Positions 11,423 to 22,790 of a stretch of 64,000 nucleotides of DNA are shown here, piece by piece. Position 1 is the first letter of the stretch. Each line of letters begins with the position of its first letter. A program made the position numbers and the translations under genes. The notes under the pieces are model-generated. The model searched no databases, was not told the DNA's origin, and worked only from the letters and a program-made list of their open reading frames with translations. The DNA comes from Pogonophryne albipinna (Eukaryota > Chordata > Actinopteri > Perciformes > Artedidraconidae), in the NCBI GenBank assembly GCA_028583405.1, contig JAPTMU010000024.1:2137716-2201715 (forward strand). The letters are read 5' to 3'.

Positions 11423-11512
11423 GGAAGATGAGTGAGGGAAAGACAGAAACAAAACAGGGGGACTAAGATGAGTGAGGGAAAGAGAGAAACAAGACAGGGG
11501 GACTAAAGTTTA
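11423..11512. repeat. Tandem duplication of about 46 bp
   Basis: Two neighbouring copies of a segment containing GATGAGTGAGGGAAAG and GGGGGACTAA. Confidence 0.7.
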
Positions 11513-11688
11513 AGAGAGAGGAAGAACACAGAATGTGAGTGAACAGTTTAATTCAATTACACATTTAAAAAAAATAGTGTGAGTAAGTGAAGACATCCTT
11601 ACAAGGAGGACTGCCCTGTCAAATTTAAAAGTTATTTTGTTAAATATACATATCCTGTTGAGGCTAGAATCCAAAATGCAGAACCACT

Positions 11689-12710
11689 TTAGATTGTAGC
11701 CTCAAGGGACTGTTTAAGGTTACTTAAAAACATATCATTTCCCAAATTGGTGAAATGAACTCCATCTCTTAGAAATATGCCAGGGCAGTCAAACTTAATG
11801 CAAGGATGCCTTACACTCTCTCCACCCAAACCACTAACACATTTACCCATCTCTCTGTTCACCCACATTCTGGCCTTGTTCAGCTTTCCCGGATTGGCTT
11901 TCCTCCAGTGACATCTCTCATTGATAGAAGATAGAATTATCTTCATCTCTGAGAAGTTGTCACTGAGGGAAAGCAGGTCCTGCTTCATCGCTGTGACAAG
12001 CTCCACACCTTTGATGTTGCCAAGGTCGTTGCCGCCACAGTGTATGAGCAGGACATCCGGGACTGTTCTTCCTCTCAAGGACTGATAGAAAAAGGGAAGA
12101 AGGTTCCTCCACCTCAGACCACCCTTGCCAAACCACCACACACGGCAATTGAGACCCAGGTTGCTTCCCATGGTGTGTCTGGCTCTTTCTTCCCCACGTC
12201 GAACGTAGCTGCTCCCTATTATCCACACATTGGGACCTAGATAGAATAAAATATATTGAAAAAGGAAAAAAAAGTGGTTAGTGGTGATCATCTTTTAGAA
12301 AAAGGCGAGTTGTCATATTGTTTTACGAAGACTACACAAGTTTAATGTTTATATTATATTACATATAACTCTATAATTGTATATAGAATCATGATGAAAC
12401 TTTATAAGGATTAAGATTATATATTAATATTACATTAATTAATGCATGACTCATGACGATTGCATGCATTATTACGAAGCAGGATGTATTAAGTCACTGA
12501 CTTTTTGTGATAAGGTCACAATCAACTGATTTCACTTATCAGATGTAAAAATAAGGTACATATGAAATTAAAGGGTATGCAATCAACGAATTACTGAAAC
12601 AAAATGAATACAAATGCTTTTAAGAACTATACAGCACCTTGTCCAAGTATGGCGGGCTGCCCACTCTCCTTCAGGATTGGATTGGATGTTGATCCGACTA
12701 TTTCTGCCAT
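11689..12710 (-). CDS. SGNH/GDSL-type hydrolase-like protein, two exons, 206 residues
   Basis: Exon 1 (12710-12638) opens with MAEIVGSTSNPILK and has a donor ACAAG/GTGCTG. Exon 2 (12236-11689) follows an acceptor TTCTATCTAG and joins in frame, giving QGPNVWIIGSSYVRR. The product has the SGNH blocks in order: GSS with the putative nucleophilic Ser (about residue 32), GGND (about residue 93) and RDGVHFT (about residue 184) with the Asp/His pair. It is compact (206 residues), without a signal peptide or membrane segment. Proteins of this type are, to my knowledge, carried as accessory ORFs by Ngaro/DIRS-like retroelements and occur in many copies in fish and amphibians. No tyrosine recombinase or RT lies nearby, so this may be an orphan or captured copy. 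No frameshift or stop is seen. The sequence just before the ATG (TTTATTTATAG) looks like another acceptor, so a 5' non-coding exon may exist. The substrate is unknown. Confidence 0.65.
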
Positions 12711-13956
12711 CTATAAATAAAGTACAAATGATTAGCTCTTCACGCCTCTTTAAAAATAATATGTGTTCTTGAAGATTCTGTATGCATCGTCGTTTACAAT
12801 GGTAGGGACATTGCATTGGACATTTGTTGTGACAAAGATATGTCATTTTTAGTTTTTTCATCTCACATTTATAGATTTTAAATAATAAAAATATATAAAT
12901 AAATTCAAAGTCTGGTTTCTAGAAAGTTAGCTAATGCATACAGAGTTAACATTGCAGAACTGCTGGCATGCATACATTTCTAGCATTTTGGTTAACTATG
13001 AAAAGTATGGAAAACTAATGAGCAAACACCCAACATTAGCTTTGCCACAGTAGCGGTTGCTGTTGAGTAGTTTGGCTTATTTTACTATTTTATATGAGAA
13101 CATGTTACATACTATTGAAGATTATTATCATCTGATATTTGGGAAGTGTGTTACATTTGAAATGGCAGAAAGTCTTGTTGCAACTTCCAGATATTAAAAG
13201 AGGCCCCTTGAGTTTCTCTGGAAATTATCAATAGTAGCAGTTAAGTGAATACTGTTCAAACAATACCTGTGTTTGTGTTTTGTATTGATTTCTCTGTTTT
13301 ATCCTTTCATAAATGTGAGGACTAAAACTTGCTCAAACATTCTGGGGTGCTTGGAGTAAACAGGTTTTATTGCTCTGTGGGGGAGGTGTAGGTATGCAGG
13401 CCAGTGGGCTAGTTGGAAGAGAGTACCTTCTGCTTAAGATCTCCAGTATGTCATGTTTCAGGGAAGTCTACATATCTTGAATAGTATATGTGTGTGTTTA
13501 ATTACTTTGTATTAATAATAAGCAGTCTGTGTAACCAGAAGCTGGAAATATGAGAGTATTAATATGTATTATCTTTGTGAACAAGGGGATATTATTTGGA
13601 CACAGCTCAGGCCTCTGGAATGTGCAGGAAAGTGTGTGTGTGAAAGTCTATGCAGGAAAGTGAGATAACGGACACCAGATATATTTTACTACCATCTCAG
13701 AGACACTTGTTTATTATCCTGGCTGGCTCGCGCTGATTCGCTAAGAAAAGCCATCTTTTACATCTTCCAATGAGATGACCTGAAAAGATGACCAGCTGAC
13801 CCAACCCCTCCTGTTTTGTTTTCTGCATGTAAGCCTGTTCTATCTGTTGGTTCTTTCTCTTTTGCTCCTGCCGTCAAGATGAGAAGTTCCCCCGGCATTT
13901 GGACCAGAGCAGGGGGTGGGCCTACCCCTTTGGAGAAGTGTATTTGTATTCTTACT
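12711..13956. other. AT-rich intergenic DNA, nothing seen
   Basis: No exon, RNA gene or complete mobile element was recognised on either strand. Confidence 0.4.
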
Positions 13957-14550
13957 AGGGATGTAACGATACCAAAAACTCACGGTACGATAATATCGCG
14001 ATAACAAGTCCACGGTACGGTATTTATCGCGATATTGAATAATAAAGGAAAAAAAAAATGTAAAAAAAATGTTCAATACCATTTTTTTTTACTCGGAAAA
14101 TGTTTCTTTATTAAATAATAAATCTGATTTGTACAGCATTTTAGTAGGATAGCAGTATTGTCAAAAACAAAGTGACAGTAACAGACTGGAACAAGAAAAC
14201 CAGTGTTTTTGTACCTATAGTACTACCAAACAAAGTAGGCATTTTCTTTGTGCCACTGCATCTCACAAATAAACAAGGACATTTAATAATCAGACCCTGC
14301 AATAAAATAAATCAAGTTTCACTTTAGTTTTTCAAGTAACTCAACTCAAACTCACTAGTCACTCACTCGGCATCATCAGACAGGTTTTTAGGAATATGAG
14401 AATGTCCACATTTCCAGGTATTTATAAGCTGGGATGTTTGGGCATTTACAATATCCCCTGCTCTGGAAAAAACTCTCTCGCTTGGTACTGATGTTGCTGG
14501 TACTGATGTTGCTGGGACTGATGTTGCTGGTACTGATGTTGCTGGGACAG
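13957..14550 (-). mobile_element. hAT transposon 3' part with transposase tail
   Basis: The left end is TAGGGATGTAACGATACC at 13957, a typical hAT terminus. On the minus strand, 14550-14359 encodes the C-terminal hAT dimerisation block: SVPSERVFSRAGDIVNAQ, then after a frameshift PGNVDILIFLK and a stop at 14359. Just before SVPSERVF there are about four copies of a 15-bp unit coding ATSVP. Upstream parts of the transposase are missing; sequence related to the MITE at 30681-30833 (CAGTGGTCCC at 14551) abuts the break. Confidence 0.75.
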
Positions 14551-15083
14551 CAGTGGTCCCGTTAACCGAATATTTTTTTTTAACAATGACGGAAAAATCT
14601 GAAAGCAGTCTGTCATTTTGACAGATTAGAACAAACTCGGAACAGCGCCAACGTTTCCCCGCAGCGAGGCTCTGGTGTTATGCCGTGTTATGCATGCCCT
14701 CCAAAAGGAAATGATATAGTTTCCAAACCGTACTTTGCCGTACAGATCAATACATGTCTGGGAGGTTTTGCTTTACGCTGTGCGCGCTCCCGCGAGGTGC
14801 ATCATGCACACATGGCATAACACCGCAATATTTAGTTACAAAATCAATATGTTTCCGTCTCTTACCTTTTGGAGCAAACTTTCAAAGTTGTTGATTTTAG
14901 TTGAAGTTAGCTTTGTCTTAGCCTCAGACAGTGAAGTGGCAGTGAACACTGAACGTGACCTCGTGTGAAGGGGGAGGGGCGCGGGGGATTTAGGTCTGGG
15001 CTGCGCTAAACTCAGCCTTTCTTTCCAACATCTCCTGTGTCGGCAATCCAAATCTCTTTGTCTTCGCAGCAAGATATTATAAA
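14551..15083. other. MITE-like fragment and 5' region of the THAP gene
   Basis: 14551-14650 resembles the MITE at 30681-30833 (CAGTGG, GTTAACCGAAT and GACGGAAA in the same order), but its right end was not found. GGTGTTATGCC near 14672 and GGCATAACACC near 14813 form a small inverted repeat. The stretch probably contains the promoter and 5' UTR of the gene starting at 15084. Confidence 0.4.
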
Positions 15084-15475
15084 ATGCCTTCTTGTGTTGC
15101 CTACAACTGTGTGAACCGAAGTGAAGGGAGTGGTTCTGAGATTTCTATGTACAGGTATGTGAAAAAAAACATAATCACTTACAGTCTATAAATATATAAG
15201 ATATTATTTTAAGTAGGCTAATGCTAGCAAGCTGAATAATATGCTAACAAATTGCTTAACAATTGCTAATCTGTGATTACCACTCTCTTCATACATCTAT
15301 AGGTTAGATTTGAAAAATAATTATGAAAGAACAACATATAAGTAGTTGTTTTTGTGTTGAATAGTGAATTGTAATACCTAGTTAACCCTCCTGTTAAATG
15401 TATTAAATATTCCTTGGTCAATGTGACATAGTGCATGTTTACCTCGTTTACCTCCCAACAGACCGTGTGTGTATT

Positions 15476-15507
<32 letters not shown>

Positions 15508-18476
15508 TGTGTGTGTACTTTACAGTATTTTTCCTAGATTTTCAAACTTAAAAAGGGGTCAATTTAACCCTGAATGTAATAGGAGGGATAATACATACAA
15601 TTAAGATGTGCATATCACTCAAGCTATGACATAAATATGGTTACAGTTTTCCACGCCATGACAAAGCAAGGATGTGTCAATGGGTCAAGAAGATCAATCG
15701 CAAGAATTGGAAGCCAAACTCCAACTCCCGCATATGTGCTCTACATTTCACCGATGAGTGTTTTCACACATTCAGAAAACTGAAATCATCTGCTGTCCCG
15801 ACTGTTTTTGCCTTCCCCTGCGTCCACACAACATCCAGGACACAGGTGGTGAGTATGGCCCCGAAGGTAAGTGACACTGTTTGCGTATCAGAGGTTAATG
15901 ACAACATTGTGATGGAGGAAGTGCACAATGACACACATTTGTTGTCAGATGTAATCTTTCATCACAATGATGATGAACATTGTGTTGAGGACACAAAGGT
16001 ACAACATTTTGAAGTGAGTGACAGCATTTCGGCCTCTGCTGACCACACTTACCATAAATTAAAGCACCGCACCACCAATGAGACTACAATACAGGAAGGT
16101 GCAAGTGTCAGAGAGTTATCGGACGATAATGACAACATTGTGATGGAGGAGATGCACGAGGAAACACATTTTGTGTCAGATGTAATCCTTCATCACAATG
16201 ATGAGACACTGGAACTGTGTGTTGAGTGTTCACATGCACAAAACACTGCAAATCACAACATAATTTCAACCACTGCTGACCACAGTTATTTTGCATCTCC
16301 CAATAAGCTGAAGCGCAAATTAGGTGTTAAAATAAACCAAATGGGTAAAAAATTGGTAAATTGTCGCAAAAAACTCAAATTAGAAAAACAAAAGACCACA
16401 CGTTTAAAAATACAAATTAACTGTTTAACTGAGGTTATCAGTGAGCTGAAGCAGAAAATGCTCATCTCAACAGGTTGTGCTGAGATGCTGGAAGCCTCTT
16501 TTAGTGGAGTGCCAAAAGAAATACTCATCAGAGTTAAACAGAGGAAAAAGCAAAAAGTGTCAGAGGAATTGCGTTCATTCGCAATGACTCTGCATTTTTA
16601 TTCCGCTAAAGCTTATGCTTATGTGCGTGAATGCTTTGACCTTGTTTTGCCACATCCCGAAACCATCCGGTCGTGGTACAGCAAAATCTCTGCAGATCCT
16701 GGATTCACACAACCAGCCTTTTCTGCCATCAAGTCTCGTGTCGAAGAAAGCAAATGTGAGGGAAAGGAAACCTTGTGTGCTCTCATGATGGATGAAGTGT
16801 CAATACGTAAGCATTTGGAATATGCTGCTGGGAAATTCCATGGATACGTGGACCTAGGCTGTGGCATCGTCGATGACAGTTTACCACCAGCCAAAGATGC
16901 CTTGGTCCTTATGGTTGTTGCTATTGACGATTCATGGAAGATCCCAGTAGCATACTTCTTAATTGATGGATTGACAGGAGAAGAGCGCGCTAATATCATC
17001 AAGGAGTGCCTTCTACGACTCCATGCCATCGGAGCTCGTGTATTGTCATTGACATGTGATGGTCCATCATGCCACTTTGCAATGTTGAGAGCCCTTGGAG
17101 CAAACATGGATGTACTTAACATGAAGCCATCATTTCCACATCCAGCTGATCCCTCAGACACAATCCATGCAGTACTTGATGTGTGCCACATGCTCAAGTT
17201 AATCCGAAACACATTGGCTGATCGAAGTACGTTGCAAACTCCAACAGGAAAAATCTGTTGGAAATTTCTACAAGAGCTGAACAAACTTCAGGAGGCACAG
17301 GGACTGCGACTTGGAAACAAGTTGAAAATGGCACATATACGGTGGGAAAAACAGAAAATGAAGGTTAAGCTTGCAACCCAGGTTTTCAGCAGCAGTGTGG
17401 CAGATGCTTTGGAGTTTTGCAACACACAGCTCCATCTACCACAGTTCAGAGGATGTGAAGAGACGGTTGAGTTCCTGAGAACTATTGATGCTGCCTTCGA
17501 TGTCCTGAACAGCAGGAATCCCCTAGGGAAAGGTTACAAAGCACCTATGAGGACATCCAACAAAGAGCGTGCAGAACAAATCCTGCTGAAGGCACAAAAG
17601 TCTCTCCTCGAACTGAAAGATGAGAAAGGCATACCAGTGCATGCTGGAAAACGGAAAACCTGTGTGGTTGGTTTCATTGCCAGCTGCATAAGTGTATGGA
17701 ATGTTTTCCAGGAAGCTGTGTGTAAGCCAAATGCCCAGTGCCGTTACCTTCTCACTTATAAGCTGAGCCAAGATCACCTTAAGCTGTTCTTTTCGGCTGT
17801 CAGAGCACGTGGTGGATTTAACAACAACCCTACTGCAAGACAGTTCACAGCTGCATACAAGCGTCTTCTAGTGAAGACACCTGCAGCAGCTAACACCTTG
17901 CGCAGGTATGACTTGAAGCCTGTTGAGCATGCAGAGTCAGAGCATGATTACCAGCTATGCCCAAATGTTGATGCTGTTTCTGAGTACAAGGAAGCTGCCA
18001 TCAACTACATTGCTGGCTTTGTTGTCAAGAAGATCAAGCAAAAGCACAACTGCATGCCTTGTGCTGAAGCGTTGACCTCAGAAACCACCGTGCATCCCTT
18101 TGTCCTCCTGAAGACTCGAGGAGGTTTGCAAAAACCATCACCTGGGATAATTGCTGTTTGCATGGAGTCGGAGCATTGCTTTCAAAGGATTTTGAGAACA
18201 ACCTCTGGAAAGCTCCCCCAGGGATATGGCTTAACATCAGCCATCACAAATCAAGTGCTGATGTACAGTGCAGACAAAGTCTTGTTCCCAGAGTTGCATT
18301 TCCACATGTTCGAAACCACTGTTGAGGACAATCATGTACATGTACTGGTGAAAATGGCGTCCTCCATATATTGTAAAGTAAGGATGAACCACTTAGCCAG
18401 ACGTGAGACAGAGAAGATGACCAAGGACATTGTCAGGCATCAATTCACCAAGTTGATCAATTTTCATCACCAGTAG
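15084..18476 (+). CDS. THAP-domain P-element transposase-like protein (THAP9-like), 966 residues
   Basis: Exon 1 is 15084-15154 (donor ACAG/GTATGT); exon 2 is 15647-18476 (acceptor GTTACAG). They join in frame (MYRS, then FPRHDKARM). Residues 1 to about 85 form a THAP zinc finger with C4, C9, C54 and H57 and the closing AVPTVF box. Two D-H-x-Y motifs (DHTY 156-159, DHSY 235-238) match the HCF-1-binding motif of THAP proteins. A basic coiled coil follows (about 245-290), then the P-element RNase H-like core: D406 in MMDEVS, D495 in TCDGPS, an inserted domain, and QDHLKLFFSAVRARGGFNNN near 732-751. The family normally has Glu where K736 stands, so catalysis is doubtful. Residues about 107-150 and 184-224 are diverged copies of one acidic segment. 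The frame is otherwise intact over nearly 3 kb. I found no terminal repeats, so it could be a recent P-like transposon or a host-retained gene. Confidence 0.85.
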
Positions 18477-19419
18477 TTGAGTGTTGCTTGTTGTAATATG
18501 TAAATTTATTTATGTCTGTGTGTGTGTGTTTGTATGAGCTCTGTACGTGTTTCTTCTCCTTATGACTGTTGTAAGTCAACATATTTCTTCTATATGTGTA
18601 TGAGCTCTGTACGTGTTTCTTCTCCTTATGACTGTTGTAAGTAAACATATTTATTCTATATTTCCTTCTATATGTGGATTTGAATGTATGTCACAGTCCT
18701 CTGTTTATTTATTGTTAAGCAACGCAACACATGGTTTTCAACAGTGGAATGATTTATGTGAATGTCAACAGCAACATCCCAAGCTTCTTTCTAGCCAATA
18801 TTCATTATGTTGTATCTGTACCTTCAACTGTAACTGACCAATTTGGTGTATTTTGTTTGCAAGTCTGTGTTCAACATACTACTTGGAGTACGCTTAACGC
18901 GGCACAAGTCTGTACTGAACATGGACACGCAAAACTCTCAACAAGTCATTTTTTTTTTTCATATCTGATACCAAATCTTGCTGAAATATTGCCACACTGG
19001 AGATGTATAGTGTATGTAGTTAAGGGTTTAGTTATTGTACATTTCAATTGTTATTTATGTTAAATGTATTCAATGTATTCAATGTGTTCAATGTATTCAA
19101 AGTATTCAATGTGTTAAATGTATTCAATGTATTCAATGTATTAAAATAACTACCCAAACATTGTATTTGTTAAATGTTCATTGTATATGTAAGTTATTTA
19201 TATGTATGTAAGTGTTGTCTCGTGTGTATGTACTGTTTGTGATCGTTGTTGTGTCCTCACTCGTGGCCTGCACCTTGACGTGGTGAGTGGGCTTTAAACT
19301 AAGACAGGCCATTTATGTTTGAAATATCATGCTAACAAACCTGCAATTACAGAATTGAATGATAGTGGTTAAATATGTTCATGTCTTGCTGACATTATTT
19401 GTTATCCTTTTCCACATAG
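18477..19419. other. 3' region of the THAP gene with tandem repeats
   Basis: A segment of about 68 bp containing GAGCTCTGTACGTGTTTC is present twice in tandem (18531-18598, 18599-18661). A 10-bp unit AATGTATTCA is repeated at about 19062-19142. No other gene is supported; small open frames here look incidental. Confidence 0.55.
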
Positions 19420-20056
19420 CCTCTCAGATGGATTCCTGTTTCATCTGTTGGTTTGCCACTGTCCAGTGTCTGCCAGCTGGCTCCCTCTCAGAAAAGTGCC
19501 ATCTTCTGTCAACAGGAAGAACTGAGCCTCCCAAACAGCAGTCTGACCATGAGTCTGACTCACTATATGAAGCTCAGCGCAAGTTCTTTCAGGAAGACTG
19601 GGTATGTATACATTCACTCCGCAGCTGCTTATAATCAGCTCATCACGGGCGCTGTCTTTAACCTATTACATTCACCTCATTCTCCAGCAGCCAAACTTTG
19701 AAATGGTTCTCCTCCCTCCTGCAGTCAGCTGTGATTTCAGGTGTTCCTGCTGCCGCCCGCCTCCTCCCCATCCACCTCCTTTCATCAAATCCAGTACCAG
19801 GAGAGCTAATCCAAAGACCTCATCACACCTCCTCTTCATCCCATCTCCTCATCAAATCCAGATCTTCAGCATCATCATCACCAGTGTCTAGACCCCGGGG
19901 TGTTCCCCTATATGCTCACGGCTTTTCCACCTTTAGATATAAGATTTCAGGATCGGGGTCTAATCGCCAAAGACTTAACATTTATCATATGACAGAAATA
20001 GAGAAGAGAAAAGAAAAGAAAGGAACAACAAATAAATATATAGTTAAAGTTAAATA
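19420..20056 (+). CDS. Possible two-exon ORF of unknown nature
   Basis: A segment at 19420-19601 has an acceptor (TTTTCCACATAG) and a donor (TGG/GTATGT). A second begins at 19725 after CCTCCTGCAG. Both are open in the same phase, so splicing gives a continuous frame from at least MDSCFICWF to a stop at 20055, about 170 residues. It includes a Ser/His-rich middle and a basic tail (EIEKRKEKK). I recognise no domain. The composition is simple and the surroundings are transposon-rich, so this may be chance or an untranslated exon pair. Confidence 0.25.
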
Positions 20057-20276
20057 ATACAAAAACAATCACACATTAAAAGCCAGATTGAAGAGGTGAG
20101 TGTTTTGAAGGTGTGTGGGGGGGGGGGGTCAGTGCAGTCTCTGATGGGTTGGGGGAGTGAGTTCCAGAGGGAGGGGGCAGCGACGGAGAAGGCTCTGTCC
20201 CCCCAGGTCCGGTGAATCGTGCGGGTGGGGATGGATAGCAGGTTGGCTTCTGATGAGCGGAGGCAGCGGGAAGGGG

Positions 20277-20560
20277 CGTGGTGGTGCAGCAGGTCTGTGA
20301 GGTAGGGGGAAGGGGTGTGGTGGTGCAGCAGGTCTGTGAGGTAGGGGGAAGGGGTGTGGTGGTGCAGCAGGTCTGTGAGGTGGGGGGGGGGTGTGGTGGT
20401 CCAGCAGGTCTGTGAGGTGGGGAAGGGGTGTGGTGGTGCAGCAGGTCTGTGAGGTAGGGGGAAGGGGTGTGGTGGTGCAGCAGGTCTGTGAGGCAGCGGG
20501 AAGGGGTGTGGTGGTGCAGCAGGTCTGTGGGGCAGCGGGAAGGGGTGTGGTGGTGCATTT
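20277..20560. repeat. Same 39-bp minisatellite, second block
   Basis: About seven further copies of the LINE-derived unit, directly followed on the minus strand by the normal LINE C-terminal sequence. This shows that the array lies within the LINE. Confidence 0.85.
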
Positions 20561-22790
20561 CTATCAACGGGGGAGTACTTCAGGAAAGTCGACAGAGGGG
20601 GGGGGCTAGTGGAGTACTTCGTGACCACAGAGTGTGAACGTTGTGATCAGCTGTTTTAGCACAGTTCTCCAGTGAAGGGGGGGGGGGTCTCCCTCCGCAG
20701 CCGGTTGGCGTAGTTTTGGCACAGTTCCGTTGTACAGACCGACGTTAACAGCAGCCTGTCTGTGCACACGGAGACCGACTCTGTCGTCCGGTGATCTAAC
20801 CGCCTTCTGGAAAAGCTTCACAAGTACGTCGGTACGCAAATGCGCTTTGTGACACAAGTGACGGTCCGCATTTCAGATTACGCACATAACCTGCGTACCA
20901 GTTATGTGTTACCTGTACTACAGCAAAAGTATTCTCCGTCGGGACTTCCTGCAACAACACCACGCCGTTATCTTGATTCTGATTGACCAGAAGACATTAT
21001 CAAAGATGTTCTATTGAGAAGACGATCACTACGTGACAAAAGTTTTCAAAACCGTTTCTGGTCTTCGGTATTTCCAGACAAGTGGCTCCTGAAATCAATC
21101 TGACTGCTGTCTGTGCAATTTACTCCGCGCGAGTTGGCGGACTTCATTTGGGCACGTATGGGGCGGGCCATTCTGCACATGCGTTAAATGTGTTAAATAT
21201 TTTAACGCAATTAATTCAAAAAATTAATTACCGCCGTTAACGCGATAATTTTGACAGCATTAATATATATATATATATATATATATACTTATATATAAGT
21301 AATATTAACTTTATTTAATACAACATTTACGGTACAAGATGTAATCATACAGCCCATGTAGTATGATAATGAATTACAGCAAACATGTGCAATATATCCA
21401 TTATTACAGCTCCGTGGCAGTGAGACGATATGGGTACGTTCTTATTGTGCATCCATGGGTAAAGAGAAACGCAACTCACATTGGTTTCTCAAACAGCATC
21501 TCTGTAAACTACGTGTATTCACTGAATTTCACTCTCTGCCTTTAACGGCTCGTTGTAGCTCCAATAGCTCCAGCCCATGGATGTATAATAAGAACTGGAT
21601 ACAGCGTAGGAGGCGGGGCCTCATTCATTCCTATGAGAGCTGCTCATTAGCGCATGATGACAAAATGGCCCAACTTTTGAGAGAGCGAAACGTCACAGAT
21701 TACCCAGCATGCCTGAGAAGTACCCGTATGTGCACTCATAGCGCATGCGCAACTTTAACCATGTCCCCAAAATGCTCGTTCACATCAAACACGTGAATTT
21801 GCGAACACGTAACAGCACCGCACGTTCATGACAGCATGGTGATGATTTGTTATTATGATGGATTTGATATTAACGAGGCGGCAGTTAGCAGCTAGCGGCT
21901 AGCTAGTCATTATGCTAATGTACACATCAATGGTTATGTACTTTTATATTACGCTGACATCAGGATCTAGTGATATCCAACAGAGCTTCATGTAGCATGA
22001 TACCTGTGTGGGTTGTACATGAAACCACTTGGTAATATATACAAATGTATTTTGAAGCCTGTTCTGATCAATTGTGAGTTAAAACTTGATCTAAACAGTA
22101 AAGCTGATGATGGATCACTGTGGTGGAGTTAAAATAACAATAGCCTATTTCTCTTTGAAATGTGAAGGAGTGAAAGGATAGTAACTGTGACTATTCATGT
22201 TAAGTAGCCCACAAGTAACTAAAACAATTGTGCAATAAGAAGCTACAGGAACGTTAATCTACTTCGGTAATATTAACTGTATTTAATACAACATTTACGG
22301 TACAAGATGTAATCCTACAGCCCATGTAGTATAATATTTTACAAATGATGAATTACAGCAAACATGTGCAATATATCCATTATTACAGCTCCGTGGCAGT
22401 GAGGCGATATGGGTCCGTTGTTATTGTGCATCCATGGGTAAAGAGAAACTCATGTCGTGCTGCACACGTAACATGAACGTGCCGGGCGGCGCGGTCCCGT
22501 GGGTTAGATGCGCGTTCATAATGCAGAGGAAAATAACTATTAGAATAACGTTATTAGCACATTTTACAACTTGAGGACCGAATGTTTTTAATAAGGGCTA
22601 TACAAGTGTTCATACTGGGTCGTTTATTTAGTTTAAAAACAATTATCCAACGATTTACAGACCTCTCTTTCCCCGTGTAAGTCAATGGGAAAAAGTGTTT
22701 CCTGGCCCAGCAACCTAACGGAAGTGTAGTACCGCCGTTTGGCCACTAAGAATATTCTCATCAGAGTCCAACGCACTTCCTGGGGGCTTG
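20561..22790. mobile_element. R/S repeat block splitting the LINE minisatellite
   Basis: This 2.2-kb stretch separates two blocks of one minisatellite. It holds unclassified DNA (20561-21180), a TAACGCGATAATTTTGACAG-type terminus near 21238, a (TA)n run, repeat S (21301-21575), repeat R (21577-22225) and repeat S again (22267-22790, ending CACTTCCTGGGGGCTTG as in copy 1). No protein-coding gene is supported. Confidence 0.6.

Noticed and set aside
16619..17284. 221-codon minus-strand frame
   Set aside because: Antisense shadow of the THAP transposase-like gene.
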